Below, in pieces: positions 51,601 through 63,892 of a stretch of 64,000 bases of DNA (its first letter is position 1; the number at the start of each line of letters is the position of its first letter). Made by a program: the position numbers and the translations under genes. The notes beneath the pieces are model-generated. The model was not told the DNA's origin. It ran no database searches and was given only the letters and a program-made list of their open reading frames with translations. The DNA comes from Anolis sagrei (lineage: Eukaryota > Chordata > Lepidosauria > Squamata > Anolidae): positions 62,513,209-62,577,208 of the forward strand of contig NC_090022.1 in NCBI RefSeq assembly GCF_037176765.1. Direction: 5' to 3'.

Positions 51601-54600
51601 CAACCAAATATCAGTTTCACAGGAGGAAAGACAATTTCCTCACATCATCTCTATAAATTGTTTCCATCAAATAAATTTCTTCTAAGTTCATGACCCAAAC
51701 CATTTCCTATTCAACTGCAGTTGGCGTGCTTATTATGCAAATAGTTTTATGCATTTGCAAAGAGCTTTGAATACCATAGAATCACTCCAACAGAACTAGA
51801 AACTGCCTAGAGAAGTGTTGTCTCTAGGCCTCCAGTAGGATTTTATGGACAATATCCACAGAAATTCCACCAGAAGTTGACCAAAGAATTATTTTGGAGG
51901 CCTGGAAAGAAAGAACATTTGTCTAGGCAGTTTAGGTCCTCCAGATTGACTCTATGACATTCAAAAATCTTTGCATAGAAAACAGGGTTCCAGATTACAT
52001 GAAAATCATATTATGTGAAGGATCCCTCCTGGAATACACAGGCTTATTGTAATGCAGTCTACTCTACAAGACAATTCTCTGCTGCCTGCCAATTTGATGT
52101 ACACAATGCCTCTGGGTATAGAGCACAGCTTTCCAAACTGTGTTGTGACACTACTGTGTCAGCTGCAGTGTGTATGTGTGCCACACAAACGTAATGATAT
52201 ATGACAAAAATCTTGGAAATGTATGCAATTATCTTCCAAATCATATATTTTAAAACATATAAATGAAAGGTTTTCATGAGATATGTTACATCCCCATACG
52301 TTTCACTTTTACAATTTATGTATCTGTCTCTTATAAGGAATTGGATTGTCCCCCAATTTGCCAGTAACACTGAATTACTGTGTCACAAAATAATGCATGT
52401 CTAAAAAGTGTGTCACCAACATGAAATGCCTGGAGAGCTTTAGTATAGAGGTATTATTGGGAAATAAAAACAGCAAGGGAGCAAAGGCCAGGGCTTTGTA
52501 GCACAGCAATATTCTCAAAATCATCGATACATTATCATTATCATTATGATCATCATCATCATCTGTCTTAAGATAATAGGCACAAACGAAGGCAGCCTGT
52601 GGAGAGTTTAAGATTTTATTTCATTTTCAGATTATATACTTGAGAGGGAGAGGAATTGGAGGCTTGCCAAGAAATATTCTGGTGGAGAGTATCCTGGAAA
52701 AATTTAAGTATGAGCTGGAAAATCTGCATGCCAAAGAACAAGACCAATTGTCTCAAATATGTGAAGAACATGGAGAAAGTATGAATTTGGTATGAACTCC
52801 TTTTATTTTTCGGTTTAGTTAGTTAACTACTAAAGTAACTATATAGTATTTATAAGGAGAATGCATGCTTGCTCTGTATTTCAAGCCTCCCTCATATTGT
52901 GGCTCAATATGAGACATCACTATGCAGTCAGCCCTCCACATTCACTAGATTAGGGGATCAGAACTCCTACAAAACTGGGAAAATGTGAATTTAAAACACA
53001 ACTACAGCAGAAATTGACCACAGAGTTGCACTGGAGGACTAAAGCTTCATCTACACTGTAGAATTAATGCAGTTTGACACCTCTTAAATTGCCATGGTTC
53101 AGTGCTATGAAATCCTTGGAGCGGTAGTTTGCTGAGGCACCAACACTTTGGCAGATATAGGGCCTTGTAAAACTACAACTCTCATGATTCCACAGCATTG
53201 AGACATGGCAGTTAAAATTGTGTTGATTTGTATTAATTCTACAATGTGGATGCACCCCATCTCAACACCAGTGTGCATCTATAGTTAGTATGGCTAGTGT
53301 TTAGATGTTATGGAAGCACTGTATTTTATATCACCTGCTTTGACCCGCACAATTGCATGATGATTTTATTATTTTAGAAACCAAGGGTCTCTTATACCAC
53401 CCAGGCATAAGACAAGATGTTCATCCACCTTTGTGGCAACATTTATCTCTTCACTTCTTTTGCAGCAAGTACAATCTTTTAGTCACTATTCACTGAAAAA
53501 TAATACTTTGGTTATTGAACTTTTCTATGCTCCCATATCCAGATTGTGGAACATATGATGTATCACTATTTTAAAGGATGTTGAACAGCTACTTCCCTGC
53601 AGCAAGCCCAATCTCCTTCTGTGTATTATGAGGGGGAGGAATATCATGTTATTAGCACTAGATTAGTGCTTTGTAAATAGTGTAGGGGGAAAAAAACCCT
53701 TAGCTGTCAGAACTCACAGCTCCTTAAGCCCATGCTTTAGGTATTTAGGAATTGCTGTCAAATCTAAATTTTACTAGATACCAATGTGATATATATTTCG
53801 CTCTTACTTAGATGTGTCTAACGGATGATAAACCAATTTGTGCCATCTGCAAGCTTTTTGGAGACCATGAGGCCCACAATGTAGCTAAAATATCTGAGGT
53901 CTATGCAGAGAGGAAAGAAAGATTAACCAAAGATTTAGACTGGGTGTCTGAACACTCTGAGCGTGCTGAACAAGCAAGGAAGGTACAGTATGAGAGGGTT
54001 TGACTCCTTCACTTCTAAAGTATTAACAAAAACATAACATTATATTTGAATAAGCAATCATTCTGCAGTATGTCAACAAGAAACGAACAGTTTAATCATC
54101 TTTATGCCTCATGCCTGAGTAATAGGTTCATTTTAGATTATGCTACATGTTATTTTCCTAAAGGTCACATATTTGATACTTCTGAGTTATTCCTCATCAC
54201 AGGCTCCAGATTAATTAATTAATTTTAGCATGGTTAGAGGAACAGCCACAATCATTTAGAAAGGTTAAGAAGAAAGTCTTACAGAATGTACAACACATAG
54301 AGCCATCTTACCTTATTACAATCCTGATTTCCTACAGTTTTCATAAAACACATTTCTCTAGTGTATCTCTACTTTGATATGTACTATTAATGTCAAAATT
54401 TCATAATTTAGTATTGCATACAAACTATGTATGTTTACATGGCATCAAATTGTTGTCTATATATGTAAGCTGCCTGGAGTCCCCTACAAGGTTGAAAAAG
54501 GTGAGGTATAAATAGGGTAATAAAATAAAATAAATAGCATTTAAATTTTTGAAGAAAAAAACCCACAAAGTGTCATACAATGAAATGTTTTTAATAATAC

Positions 54601-57600
54601 AAACAGAAAATTAGATTGTATGGATGTATTTATTATGTGTTTTATATTATGTTTGGCACTGAATTGTTGCCTATTTGGAAGCCATTCTGAGTCCCTCCGA
54701 GGAGGTTGAAAAGGATGGGGTATAAATGTTTTAAATAAAAAAAATTAAAAGATGAATATATAAAAGAATGATTTTATTCATTTATATCCCTCCTTTCTCC
54801 GGATATGAGACTCAAGGTGGCTAATAATATATCAAAACAATGCAAGTTCAAAATAATCCAAAGTCAATAAAAGTATAAATTAAAAAACCACATTCTAAGT
54901 TGAAAACGGGAAGCAGTAAATGAATCTGGAGACAGCAAGTGCTGAGAGTGACTGTCTTTTTCAGACATTTTACTGGCACACTCATTACATTAAAAAAATA
55001 CTAGTTTAGATGAAGACCAAGTTTGAAAAACATGAGGCAAAATTATTATCAATCAGTCTGAAGACAAGCCAGAAAGATAAGGGAGCCAATACCAAAAGTG
55101 AGGGACAACAGAAAGATTTAATTTATTAGAAATCCTAACTGTTAAGAGAATAGAGATCTGAAGTGTTACTAAGATGCTGGTGCTGCTGCTGCAGTGGACA
55201 GAAAGAAACTAAGGGTTTAGGTGGGAAGTGTGTTGGAATGATATATGGGCAACTCCCAAATACTTATGTAAGATTCCTAGAAGCATTATGATGAAGCACT
55301 CACGCTGGTGCAAGCAATACATTTGTTTGAAGCAGAGGACCATGAAGAAGAATTTGTTAATTTAATTTGTTGAGTATACTCTTACATAGATCTGTAACTC
55401 TCTTTATCCTTCTAAGGGATGATAGGAGAAACAGAATCATTATTTAAGTCTAGGGTACAGTTGTTCTTTGGTTTGTATTTTCTTGCTGCATTTTCCTCTT
55501 AACTATGATAAAGAGAGATTTTGTATTTCTCTTTGTATTTGCAGAACATCTACCAGCAGCACCTTGATCTCACTTGTAAAACTGAGTCGTAGTTTATATT
55601 CTACACCAGTGATTCCTAGTAGTCCTCCAGGTGTTTTGGACTTCAACTCCCAGAAGCTGTTGGCCAATGATAAGTGATTCTGGGAATTGAGGTTCAAAAC
55701 ACCTGAAAGACCACTTTGGAAACATTGTTATACAGTCGAAACACCACAGGCCAGGTTCTGGGGAGCACATTTCATAAATCTGCCTGTCCTCATCAGGGCT
55801 ATAATTCTAAAGCTCTGTCCCTTTTGTTGAGAACTGGAATATTCTGAATCATTCAAGAGCATCCTACCAGCACTTAATAGAATAGTTCAGGAATGATGCT
55901 GGAAGAGGCAGAGAAGTATGATACTTTATCTTAAGGCAGTTCTGCTTCTAGAAAAGTGAAACCTAGCAGTTCTAAAACAACAATATAAGTAGATAAATAG
56001 GTACCGCTTTGGTGGGGAGGTAAAAGGCACCCTGAAAAAAACATGCCAGCAAAAATCTGACCAGGAAAGGCATCCATGGATGACAGGTTCCTTGGTGTGG
56101 AAAATAAAACAATGGCACTTCCCCATGGCCGAGTCGTGCATAATTGGATGCTGGAGATGAAAAGAGGGAAGCTTTGCCTGTTTATGTACTGTCTGTCCAT
56201 GGCAGTTGTATAACTGCATTGAATGTCTGCCATATATGTACCTGTAATCCACTTGGGGAGATAGAGCGGAATATAACTAAAGCATATTATTGTTATTTTT
56301 ATTATTATTATTAGTAGTAGTAGTAGAAGTAGTAGTAGTAGTAGCAGTAGTAGTATTAAAGTTCTGACTAAAAATACAAGTTGATTTACCACCACACTGA
56401 CATGGAAGCCATTACTCACCATGCTAAGGTACAACTGAACAGCTGAAAGAAGCTTAAAGATTCCAAGATGAGAGTTGAGGTGAGGATGTTATACCAACAT
56501 CTCTTTCTGAAGATGAAGGGTATAGTGTCAGAGGTATCTCCACCTTCCCTGCTTCACTGTCCCAGTCACCATTAGTCAAGAGCAGGGGTCCCCAAACAAA
56601 GGCCCATGGGCTGGATGAGCCCCCCCCCCCCCCCACGGTCACTAAACTGGGCCCTGCCCTAAACTTTACATTTAGGGTCACCATAAGTCTGAAATGACTT
56701 GAAGGCACAATCCTATAATTAACTTGACTATCTCCTCAGCCAAAAACAGGGCCACACTTTCCCTTGAAATACTGGAAAGTTTTTGTTGGTTACAGTTGTT
56801 CTTCATTTAAAATATTGTATTGTTCTTCCACATTTTTGTACTACAAATAAGATGTTTGCACTATGCATAGGAATTGGTTCATTTCCCCCCGAAGTATAGT
56901 TCCCCCCGCCCCAATGGTTTTCGGTACCGTGAACTGGCCCTCTGCTTTAAGTTTGAGGACCCCTGGTCTAGTTTCTTCTTGGGATGTAGCAGAGTGCTTC
57001 TTCCTACTGTAAGGAAAAGAGCAGACACTTATGGGTTTACTAATATTAACTGGTTTCATGGTGGATATCCTCCCACAAGCTCTCCTCAAGTGATTTATGC
57101 ATGAAAACATTTTCATTTTACATATACCATTCCCTTAGCTCTTTTCTATATAGCTGTAACCCATGTGTAGAACATACAAAGTCCCTGTTGGAAGTGGACA
57201 ACTAAAGATACTAATTTCATATCTCTCTGAGCTAACATGAAATTTTCATTGAAGAACAGCATATTTCCTTTTCATTAGCAGCAGAGTAATAGTCACTCAA
57301 AGATTTCAGAGAAGACTCTGGTAATATTTTTCCAGTATCAGAGTTCCTTTAATAGCATAGTTATGCTCAACATTTTTTTTTTACCAATAATTGCTTTGAG
57401 TAGCAAGCTTATCAGGCAGATCTGCACAACCGGTGACCCTCCAACTTCCCAAAGCCTTAATCAGTTTGTTTAAGGGCCAGGAATTCTGGGGTCTGAAGTC
57501 CAAAACACCTGGAGGGCCACAGGTTTTGCAGGCCTGATCTAGGGCAAGAATGTTCCTTTAAACTGTTCTCAGTAGTATCCTGGATATTACTAAACAATTC

Positions 57601-58263
57601 TATGTCACACTTCCACAGGAAATTGACAAGGTTATCAATGAACTTACATACACCACTGCTGATAGCAAAGATATGATCGAAAGTGTTGGGACTAGCCTAC
57701 TGAAAGGGATCCAATGGAGAATGGCTGAACTGAAAGCAAAATTAAGCAAAGACTATTCTACAAAAGTAGAAAAGCTGCAGCTAATGGCAAATGAACTTCA
57801 AACGCCCAAACACCTTTATCATCAAATGAAAACTCTTTTGGAACAGCATTCCAATTCGGTGCATTTTTTACAAGAGTATAAAATACTAAGAAGCAAGATA
57901 GAGAAACTTGTAGAAGAAAATTATTTACTCCAAGACATGAAAGATTATTATATTTGTACTAGGCAATATTTTACAGACTTGACGAAAGGTATTCATATCA
58001 CCAATTACATTGTCTCTAATACTGATGAATTAATTGCAAGTGCCAATGAGATTCTTGAAGCATTTAAAGCAGAATGTCCGGGACATTCTTTATCCAGTGG
58101 AATTTCTAATGAATCTCTTTGCCAAAAATTACTGGACTTTTTTCAGAAAGCAAATGAAACAAACCAAGATTCTGCGGAAAATAATTTTGATGGCAATAAT
58201 ACACCAAGAACAATGGATATCTCACTGGAAGGAGAATCGAAATCAAGGCAAAACGTGGCCTAA
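48499..58263 (+). CDS. MuRF-like TRIM protein (RING, B-box, coiled coil), probable E3 ubiquitin ligase
   Basis: Four phase-0 exons join into 382 residues: 48499-48672, 52631-52789, 53812-53982 and 57619-58263, all with GT/AG junctions. Residues 10-56 are a C3HC4 RING (Cys10, 13, 26, His28, Cys31, 34, 53, 56). Residues 102-133 are a B-box type 2 (Cys102, His105, Cys113, Cys121, Cys124, His130, His133). A long coiled coil and a COS-like segment follow. The linker RGIGGLPRNILVESILEKF resembles the MuRF linker GLQRNLLVENIIDIY of TRIM55, and CEEHGESMNL and CKLFGDHEAH also resemble that group. There is no B30.2 domain. It is probably a ubiquitin ligase; TRIM101 is a possible name, not claimed. The AATAAA at 58361 fits its 3' end. 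Confidence 0.88.
49577..49879. mobile_element. Non-autonomous hAT-like element in TRIM intron 1
   Basis: Ends cagcggttcttgacctg and gttgggaaccacag are inverted relatives; inside is the typical cacaaatgggtcgtgag. It is diverged. The target-site duplication is not clear. Confidence 0.65.
50740..51075 (-). mobile_element. L2 LINE C-terminal fragment
   Basis: Minus-strand translation LAAPYSWNRLPEHLWSTHSL and VIFKSQFRIHLF matches the L2 C-terminus. Short remnant in TRIM intron 1. Confidence 0.65.
52124..52442. mobile_element. Non-autonomous hAT-like element, copy 2
   Basis: 319 bases flanked by a perfect 8-base duplication gtatagag (52116-52123, 52443-52450). Homologous to 1145-1452 along its length. 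Confidence 0.85.
52631..52789 (+). CDS. TRIM gene exon 2: linker and start of B-box
   Basis: Acceptor tcattttcag, donor gtatga. It encodes the MuRF-type linker and the first B-box ligands Cys102 and His105 in CEEHGESMNL. It lies at the end of a 4 kb repeat-bearing intron. Confidence 0.88.
53044..53257. mobile_element. Foldback MITE in TRIM intron 2
   Basis: Inverted ends tctacactgtagaattaatg and attaattctacaatgtgga, with a second inverted pair tgccatggttcagtgct / agcattgagacatggca. Confidence 0.82.
53812..53982 (+). CDS. TRIM gene exon 3: rest of B-box and start of coiled coil
   Basis: Acceptor cttacttag, donor gtacag. It carries MCLTDDKPICAICKLFGDHE and AHNVAKISEVYAE, then charged helix-forming residues. 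Confidence 0.88.
54400..55000. mobile_element. Cluster of LINE 3'-tail fragments in TRIM intron 3
   Basis: Three short L2/CR1-like tails: gctgcctggagtcccctaca (about 54470), ccattctgagtccctccgag (about 54682) and, on the other strand, tttatatccctcctttctcc (about 54781). Confidence 0.55.
55607..55727. mobile_element. Foldback hAT-type MITE, copy 8
   Basis: Carries caggtgttttggacttcaac and its inverse ggttcaaaacacctg. Flanks ttctacac/ttatacag agree at 6 of 8. Confidence 0.7.
56285..56357. repeat. (ATT)n(AGT)n microsatellite
   Basis: A run of att units followed by agt units, lightly interrupted. Confidence 0.9.
56583..56965. mobile_element. Charlie-like non-autonomous hAT element
   Basis: Ends caggggtccccaaacaaagg and aagtttgaggacccctg are inverted relatives, typical of Charlie-type hATs. 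A C run of about 14 lies near the left end. A partial relative lies at about 59270-59370. Confidence 0.78.
57413..57536. mobile_element. Foldback hAT-type MITE, copy 9
   Basis: Arms include gaccctccaac / ggagggccac and the family core ctgaagtccaaaacacctgg. It lies only 80 bases upstream of TRIM exon 4. Confidence 0.7.
57619..58263 (+). CDS. TRIM gene exon 4: coiled coil and C-terminus
   Basis: Acceptor cttccacag; open to TAA at 58261-58263. It encodes 214 residues: a long amphipathic coiled coil, then a COS-like segment and a short Asn/Ser-rich tail. It lacks the strongly acidic tail of TRIM55. Confidence 0.88.
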   Translation, partial: EIDKVINELTYTTADSKDMIESVGTSLLKGIQWRMAELKAKLSKDYSTKVEKLQLMANELQTPKHLYHQMKTLLEQHSNSVHFLQEYKILRSKIEKLVEENYLLQDMKDYYICTRQYFTDLTKGIHITNYIVSNTDELIASANEILEAFKAECPGHSLSSGISNESLCQKLLDFFQKANETNQDSAENNFDGNNTPRTMDISLEGESKSRQNVA

Positions 58264-58385
58264 TGTGAGCCTTAGAAATGGGTACTTTGCACTTATATCC
58301 AAGTTAAAAGTAATTAAAAACCAAAACAAATGCCGTTGTAACAGGTGCTTACTACTGTTAAATAAATTATTTATGAATGCAACTA
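58264..58385 (+). other. TRIM gene 3' untranslated region
   Basis: Sequence from the stop to just past the AATAAA at 58361-58366; the cleavage point is inferred. Confidence 0.5.
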
Positions 58386-58747
58386 TATGCTATGGCATTT
58401 GACACATACTGTGCAAGAACTTGTTAATTAATTATAACCCAACAAGTTAGAAAATTAATTGAAAGGCAGGAGTAAAACATAAGTGCACAATGGATGACAA
58501 CATAGGAAAGGTCACTATAAAAGTTAAACAGCATTAGTGTAATTATTTAAAAAAACATATGGGATGTTATTATATGATAGGATTTATACCCTCCTCTACA
58601 ATGAAACAACTCTTAAGCTGATATCTTGTCAATAAAACATGGCAAGATATTCATTGACTCATGGGGAAAAGGGCATAAAAGGAAAAAAGCGATTGGGGGG
58701 AGGGGGAGAACAAGAACAGTTTTAGTATAATTACGTTCATATAATTG

Positions 58748-59250
58748 CAAGATTTGTTGTTGTTATATTTATTTGTATATAGCTTCCCCCCATAATTGGG
58801 TCTCCAACTAACTCACAATTTAAAAGAACAATACAATTCAAAACAATAGGGGAGCATAACACAGAATTACATTATTCACAGTATAAAAACAATTCAAAAC
58901 TGAAGTTTAATTTTTTTAAAAGATAAACATTATTAAATACAGTTTAGTTAAAACAACTCAGAACTCTTTAACCTTATCTTTAAAACTTTGTTTTTAAAAC
59001 CTGTTGGAATAAAAGGATTGCAGCCTGCACACAAAAGAACAAGGGGGAACAATTGCAGAAAGGAGTGCCAGAGCCCAGAGGTAGTCACAAAGAAGGCTCT
59101 CACTTGTGTCCCCACTACCTGTGCTTCAAATATTGGTGGGACTGAAAGAAGGGCCTTTCCTGGGGATCTCATTGTCCTGAAGGAGGAAAATGCAACAGCA
59201 ATGACCAGCTTAATGGGGTGGATGTAGTGTGTTCCTTAGGTGGGCGTGAC
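58748..59250 (-). mobile_element. L2 LINE C-terminal/3' fragment
   Basis: Minus-strand translation has RSPGKALLSVPP and later FKNKVLKIRL, the L2 C-terminal pattern; the tail is at 58755 (tatttatttgtatatagc). Confidence 0.7.
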
Positions 59251-59372
59251 CATGTCCTACAAGAGTCAGAGTCCCCAAACAAAGGCCAGCTGAGACCCTC
59301 CAAGGTCATTTACTCAGTCTCCACCCTAAACATTACACTAAGGGTCACCCGGGGGCTGAAACAAATTGAAGG

Positions 59373-59545
59373 CAGGCATGTAGCCGGGGGGGGGGGGGGT
59401 ATTCACCCCCCCTCCCGAAATTCTCATGGTGGTCTGCGAGAAGGCCTTACTGGTACATTATTTAAACTGTTGTGTTTATTCGTATCATGATCTTATCACC
59501 ATGCTCAATATATCCCATATGCATGTGGGTATTGGGGTAATTTTT
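59373..59545 (-). mobile_element. Truncated copy of the poly(G) hAT-like element
   Basis: Starts caggcatgtagccgggggg, then gagaaggccttactgg and ggtattggggtaat, the reverse orientation of the element at 2188-2464. Its far end is missing. Confidence 0.7.
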
Positions 59546-59559
59546 AATAATTGTTGTTT

Positions 59560-60880
59560 TAAAGAAAAGCATTTTTCTCTCAGATTACTTTTTTATTAAG
59601 TAATGTGCAGAATAACAGAAATAGCATTCCTATTATTGGGCAGTGACTAATTGTCACTCTTCACTGAGTCAGCTTTTATTAATCAAACTGACAGGCTCAA
59701 AGAAATGAAATCAGTGAACAAAAATGTTCTATTTCAAAAATATATCTGTTACCTGTGGCTTTTTAATTAATAATTAATTTCTCAACCCTGGTGAAATATG
59801 GCATCAGGAAACCATCACTGCTGTAACAATTTGTCACAGTTGCCAAAATTTTAGAGACAAAATACAGCAAGCAATATTGCCTATGGCTAAAATAGTATAG
59901 TTTACTGAGAAACAAACAGACAGAGTGCAATGGGTGTTGCTCCAGAGTAGCCATTCCAAGGGTTGCATTATAAATTACCTACAAAGAAAAACTGAAAGTA
60001 TAATGTCAGTGCTAAACACAAATGGTAATCTCTTCTCACTCTGGTAAGAAACCTTTGAAGGGTATGTTGTAATTCATTATTTTTCCTATGGCTTATATAA
60101 AGATTATTACATCCAAAATCTAGGGTAAATATGTCTTCTAGAGCAAACTTCATATTCAAGTGCGGTTTAGTCTATAATTCACAGAATTACAGAAATGGAA
60201 CAGAAAAGGGCTCACAATATCTAGCCCAAGGCAGGATTTTTGATGCATATACTATCTGCTATACATGTGGTGTGTTTGCACGCACACATCTTCTATAATG
60301 TGAAACTCATGCTCCCTCTTGTGACAGAAAACAGAAGTGAAATTGCAATATTTTTTCTTTGTCAAACATTGGGAGTAGTTTCTGACCCAGTCTTCCAATG
60401 GCACAACCAAGTTTGTAGTAATAGTTGCACACATTTGGGCCAGGGTTGTAACCTTACATCAGCAAATACTATCAGCCATTCATCATTGGCTGTAGTTAGT
60501 ACCTAAGCAACAATATTGTAAGGCTGGGATTTTCATCAAAGAAGAATTCATGGCCATATAGATTTAAAAGCACAAAAACAAAAGGGCCCCGTGACATGTT
60601 GTGTTGTTATTTTATTGCTGCAAAACATTACCTGGTATCTTATATTGATTAATTAAAAACATTTTGAAATGCAAGAGGTAGACTTATCATATAATCTTCA
60701 TATAAAATGAGTCCTGTTTGCAGTAATAGTCCTTGGAATTAATGGAGATATTCATTCTGCTTCATTATTACATATTATTGAGAATGGATTTGTCCTTTAA
60801 ATATATTTTACAGGTGTTCTGAACAGTAAACCCTATGTTTACACAGTTGAGCTTGTCATTCTGTGATCGGCTCATTCCTC
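59560..60880. other. Intergenic DNA, no gene recognised
   Basis: AT-rich sequence with no repeat or coding signal that I can support. Confidence 0.4.
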
Positions 60881-60884
60881 ATTT

Positions 60885-62420
60885 AAATATTTTTAAAAAG
60901 AATTTATACACTGCCTTTCTCTCAGAATGGGACCTAAGGTTAAAACCTAAATCTATCTATCTATAATGATTTAAATACCTTATTTAAAACAGTATAAAAT
61001 TATTTTAAAAGGATACAAAGCATACATCCAATACAAGCCCCCACTGGAAGTGATTACATATTAAAAGCCTACTTAAACAAAAACGGATTTGCCTTCCAGC
61101 AAACGAAAAGCAGGGAGGAGATTCAACCTATCCTCCTGTTGAAGGGCATTCCAGAGTGTGTGAATAGCCAGTGGCAGCTTTCTCTTCTGTCCTCATTGAA
61201 CAAGTCTGTGATGGTGGCAGGACCAAGAAAAAGCCTCCTCCTGAAGACCTGAACACTCTGGCAGATTCATATTAGGAGATACAGTATTTACAGGACCCAA
61301 ATTATATTATGCCTGGAAACAAACTGGTATCCGGTGAAGCTGTTTTAGCAAGATAATTGGTCAACCTACTGCTTGCAGCTTTTCGAACCTGCTAAAGTTT
61401 CCAAATAGTTTCCAAAGGCAACCCCATGTAGAATACAGGGTTGAATAAAGCATGTGTCACCATTACCAGATCTGGCATTTCAAGGATTAAGTCTAGCTGG
61501 CACATGTTGTAGCTATGCAAATACGCTCCTAGCCATTAGTGAATCCTGGGCATCCAGACTCAGAGCTGACTCCAGGAAAACAGTTAAGCTGTGGGCCCGA
61601 GATTTCAGAAGGAGTGTAACCCCACCCAGCACAGGCATAGTCCCTGTTCCCTTGTCTGCCTTTCTACTGATCTGAAATACTGCTGTCTTGTCTGAATTAA
61701 GTTTGTGTTCGTTTGTCCCCATCTATTTCATTCCTGACATTGGTTCAGTACAGATGGAATCAGATGGTAAAGTGAAATAGAGTTGAGTATCACTATGTAC
61801 TCAGGAGCCCCCAATGGCACAGTGGGCTAAACCCTTGTGCCTGTGCCGGCAGGGCTAAAGACCGACAGGTTCCAGGTTCGAATCTGTGGAGAGCACAGAT
61901 GAGCTACCTCTGTCAGCTCCGGCTCCCCATACGGGGACATGAGAGAAGCCTTCCACAAAGGATGGTAAAACATCAAAACATCCTGGCGTCCACTGGGCAA
62001 CCTCCTTGCAGATGGCCAATTCTATCACACCAGTAGCAACTTGCAGTTTCTCAAGTTTCTCCTGACACAGAAACAACAATAACAACAACAAACAATGTAC
62101 ACTCCAAGTCTTCAGATGACATCTCCGCACAGTTTCAGGTACATGTTAAACAACACGGAGGACCGGACAGAACCCTGAGGGACTCTACCAGCCAATGGTC
62201 AAGATATTAAACAATACTCCTCCAGCACCATGTTCTGAGTTCACCCTTCCAAGAAAGACCGAAACCAACACACAACAGTAACCTTAAGTCCCATTCCAGA
62301 ATGATACTTTGGTCGATGGTATCAAAAGCTGCAGAGAGGTCAACAGAACCAACCAAATAAATAATAAGAGAATAGGCTAAGGACCAGAGTTCATTAATGA
62401 AGAAACCCAAATTCCTAAGT
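60885..62420 (-). mobile_element. L2 LINE 3' half with nested SINE
   Basis: Minus strand: VDLSAAFDTIDQSIILEW (reverse transcriptase, about 62340), NSDKTAVFQISRKADKGTG and LGGVTLLLK (about 61650), LSLDAQDSLMA, then a 3' tail at about 60890. Many frame breaks. The SINE at 61801 interrupts it. Confidence 0.85.
61801..62094 (+). mobile_element. tRNA-derived SINE inserted in L2
   Basis: A box aatggcacagtgggctaaac, B box ggttcgaatc, a 3' part with agtttctcctgacacag and an aac-rich tail. The flanking 6-base atgtac (61795, 62095) is a minimal duplication. Confidence 0.85.
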
Positions 62421-62429
62421 CCTTAAAAA

Positions 62430-63017
62430 TACTGTATATATTCGAGTATAAGCCTAGTTTTTCAGCCCTTTTTTAAGGCTGAAAAAGTCCCCCCCAGCTT
62501 ATATTCGAGTCAAGGTTATTTATTATTTTACTCTGTTATTATTATTTTATTACATTTATTATTTTACTCTATTATTGTTATTAGTACTATTACATTTATT
62601 ATTTTATTATTACTGTTGTTATAACATTTCCATTATTTTACTCTATTTATTACTGTTATTATTACATTTACTATTCTATTTTTACTGTTATTACATTTTC
62701 ATTATTTTACTCTATTATTATTGGAAGGATATGTAAGCACATTTACATTGAAGAAGTTTAGAATACTGGGCTAATCAGAGTTGGGTGGTCTTATCTTAAA
62801 TTACAGTTTTATGTAAATATTCAAAAACATTTAACCCACTGATGCCTCAATTAACGTAATTGTATTGGTATCTATTTTTATTTTGAATTTTACCAGTACC
62901 TGCTGCATTTCTCACCCTCGGCTTATACTCGAGTCAATATGTTTTCCCAGTTATTTGTGATAAAATTAGGTGCCTCGGCTTATATTTGGGTCGGCTTATA
63001 CTTGAGTATATACGGTA
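62430..63017. mobile_element. MITE with tactgtatatattcgagtat termini
   Basis: Ends tactgtatatattcgagtat and atacttgagtatatacggta are inverted. Sub-terminal cttatattcgagtcaa and cggcttatactcgagtcaa repeat the motif. The middle is a tta-rich tract. Class not assigned; 588 bases. Confidence 0.8.
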
Positions 63018-63420
63018 CAAATACAAACTGATAAGAGTGAGCTAAGCTGAGTTCAGAGTCTAATTAGTGAAATCAAGCAAAGATATATAGAGTCAAACAC
63101 AAACCATAACCAAGCTCACAATCCAGGGCCTGAAATGCCAAGTGTCCAAAAAGAACCACAGTCAGGGTTCAGTGCAAGAATAAAACAATGGTAGCCAAGG
63201 TCAAATACCAGGAATTATTGAAAATAAAGCCAAATTCAGAGCCCAGAAGTCAAAAGCCAGGAATTCAGGAATATAAATGAAAGAGCAGCAGAGCAAGAAT
63301 ACAAAGTTGTCTGCTACCCAGAACTATTCCACAGAAGCTTCTTTATTTAGAAGTCTTAGCTAGTGTTCGTCTCATCAAGACTCTAATCTCCGAGGCCTGC
63401 AATACTTTCTTGTTCCAAAG
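63018..63420. other. Unclassified sequence
   Basis: A-rich, with repeated short phrases (gccaggaattcagga, accaggaatta) that look repetitive, but I cannot assign a family or a coding function. Confidence 0.35.
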
Positions 63421-63550
63421 CAGTGTTTCTCAAACTGTGCTCTTCTAGGTGTTTTGGACTTCAGCTTCCAGAAATCCCAACTAGATTTCCAGCTGTTACG
63501 ACTTGCGGGAACTGAAATCCAGAACATCTGGAGTAGTTTGAGAAACTCTG
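63421..63550. mobile_element. hAT-type MITE, copy 10, with perfect duplication
   Basis: 130 bases, cagtgtttctcaaactg ... agtttgagaaactctg, flanked by a perfect 8-base duplication ttccaaag (63413-63420, 63551-63558). Confidence 0.92.
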
Positions 63551-63892
63551 TTCCAAAGGATGAAGTAAGATTAACTCCTTGTGAGCTTGCTGAAAATACT
63601 GGGAAGTGTCTGCTTCTGCTGGAAATCTGTCCCCAGCAGTAGCTGAGGCAGGCCAGACAAACTGCTGGCCATGGCAGTCGATCTAGTCTTCTCTCCATCC
63701 ATTTCATCCCTAGCAAACCAGGAGGCCTGCTTACTAGCTCCATTTTGTGAAAGCTAAGGAGGGGACACATAGGGGCAATCATGTGCTTGGACATTTTTGT
63801 ATTCCAGAGATCAGCCAGGGCTTCAACAGGATTACCTACCAAGACAACAGAAAATTCCCCAACAGCCATCAGGAATCCATCTGGATCTGTAA

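Noticed and set aside
56668-56720. Sauria SINE tail (ctgaaatgacttgaaggcaca) at 56.7 kb
   Set aside because: It lies within the Charlie-like element and has no tRNA-type head; resemblance is limited to the tail phrase.
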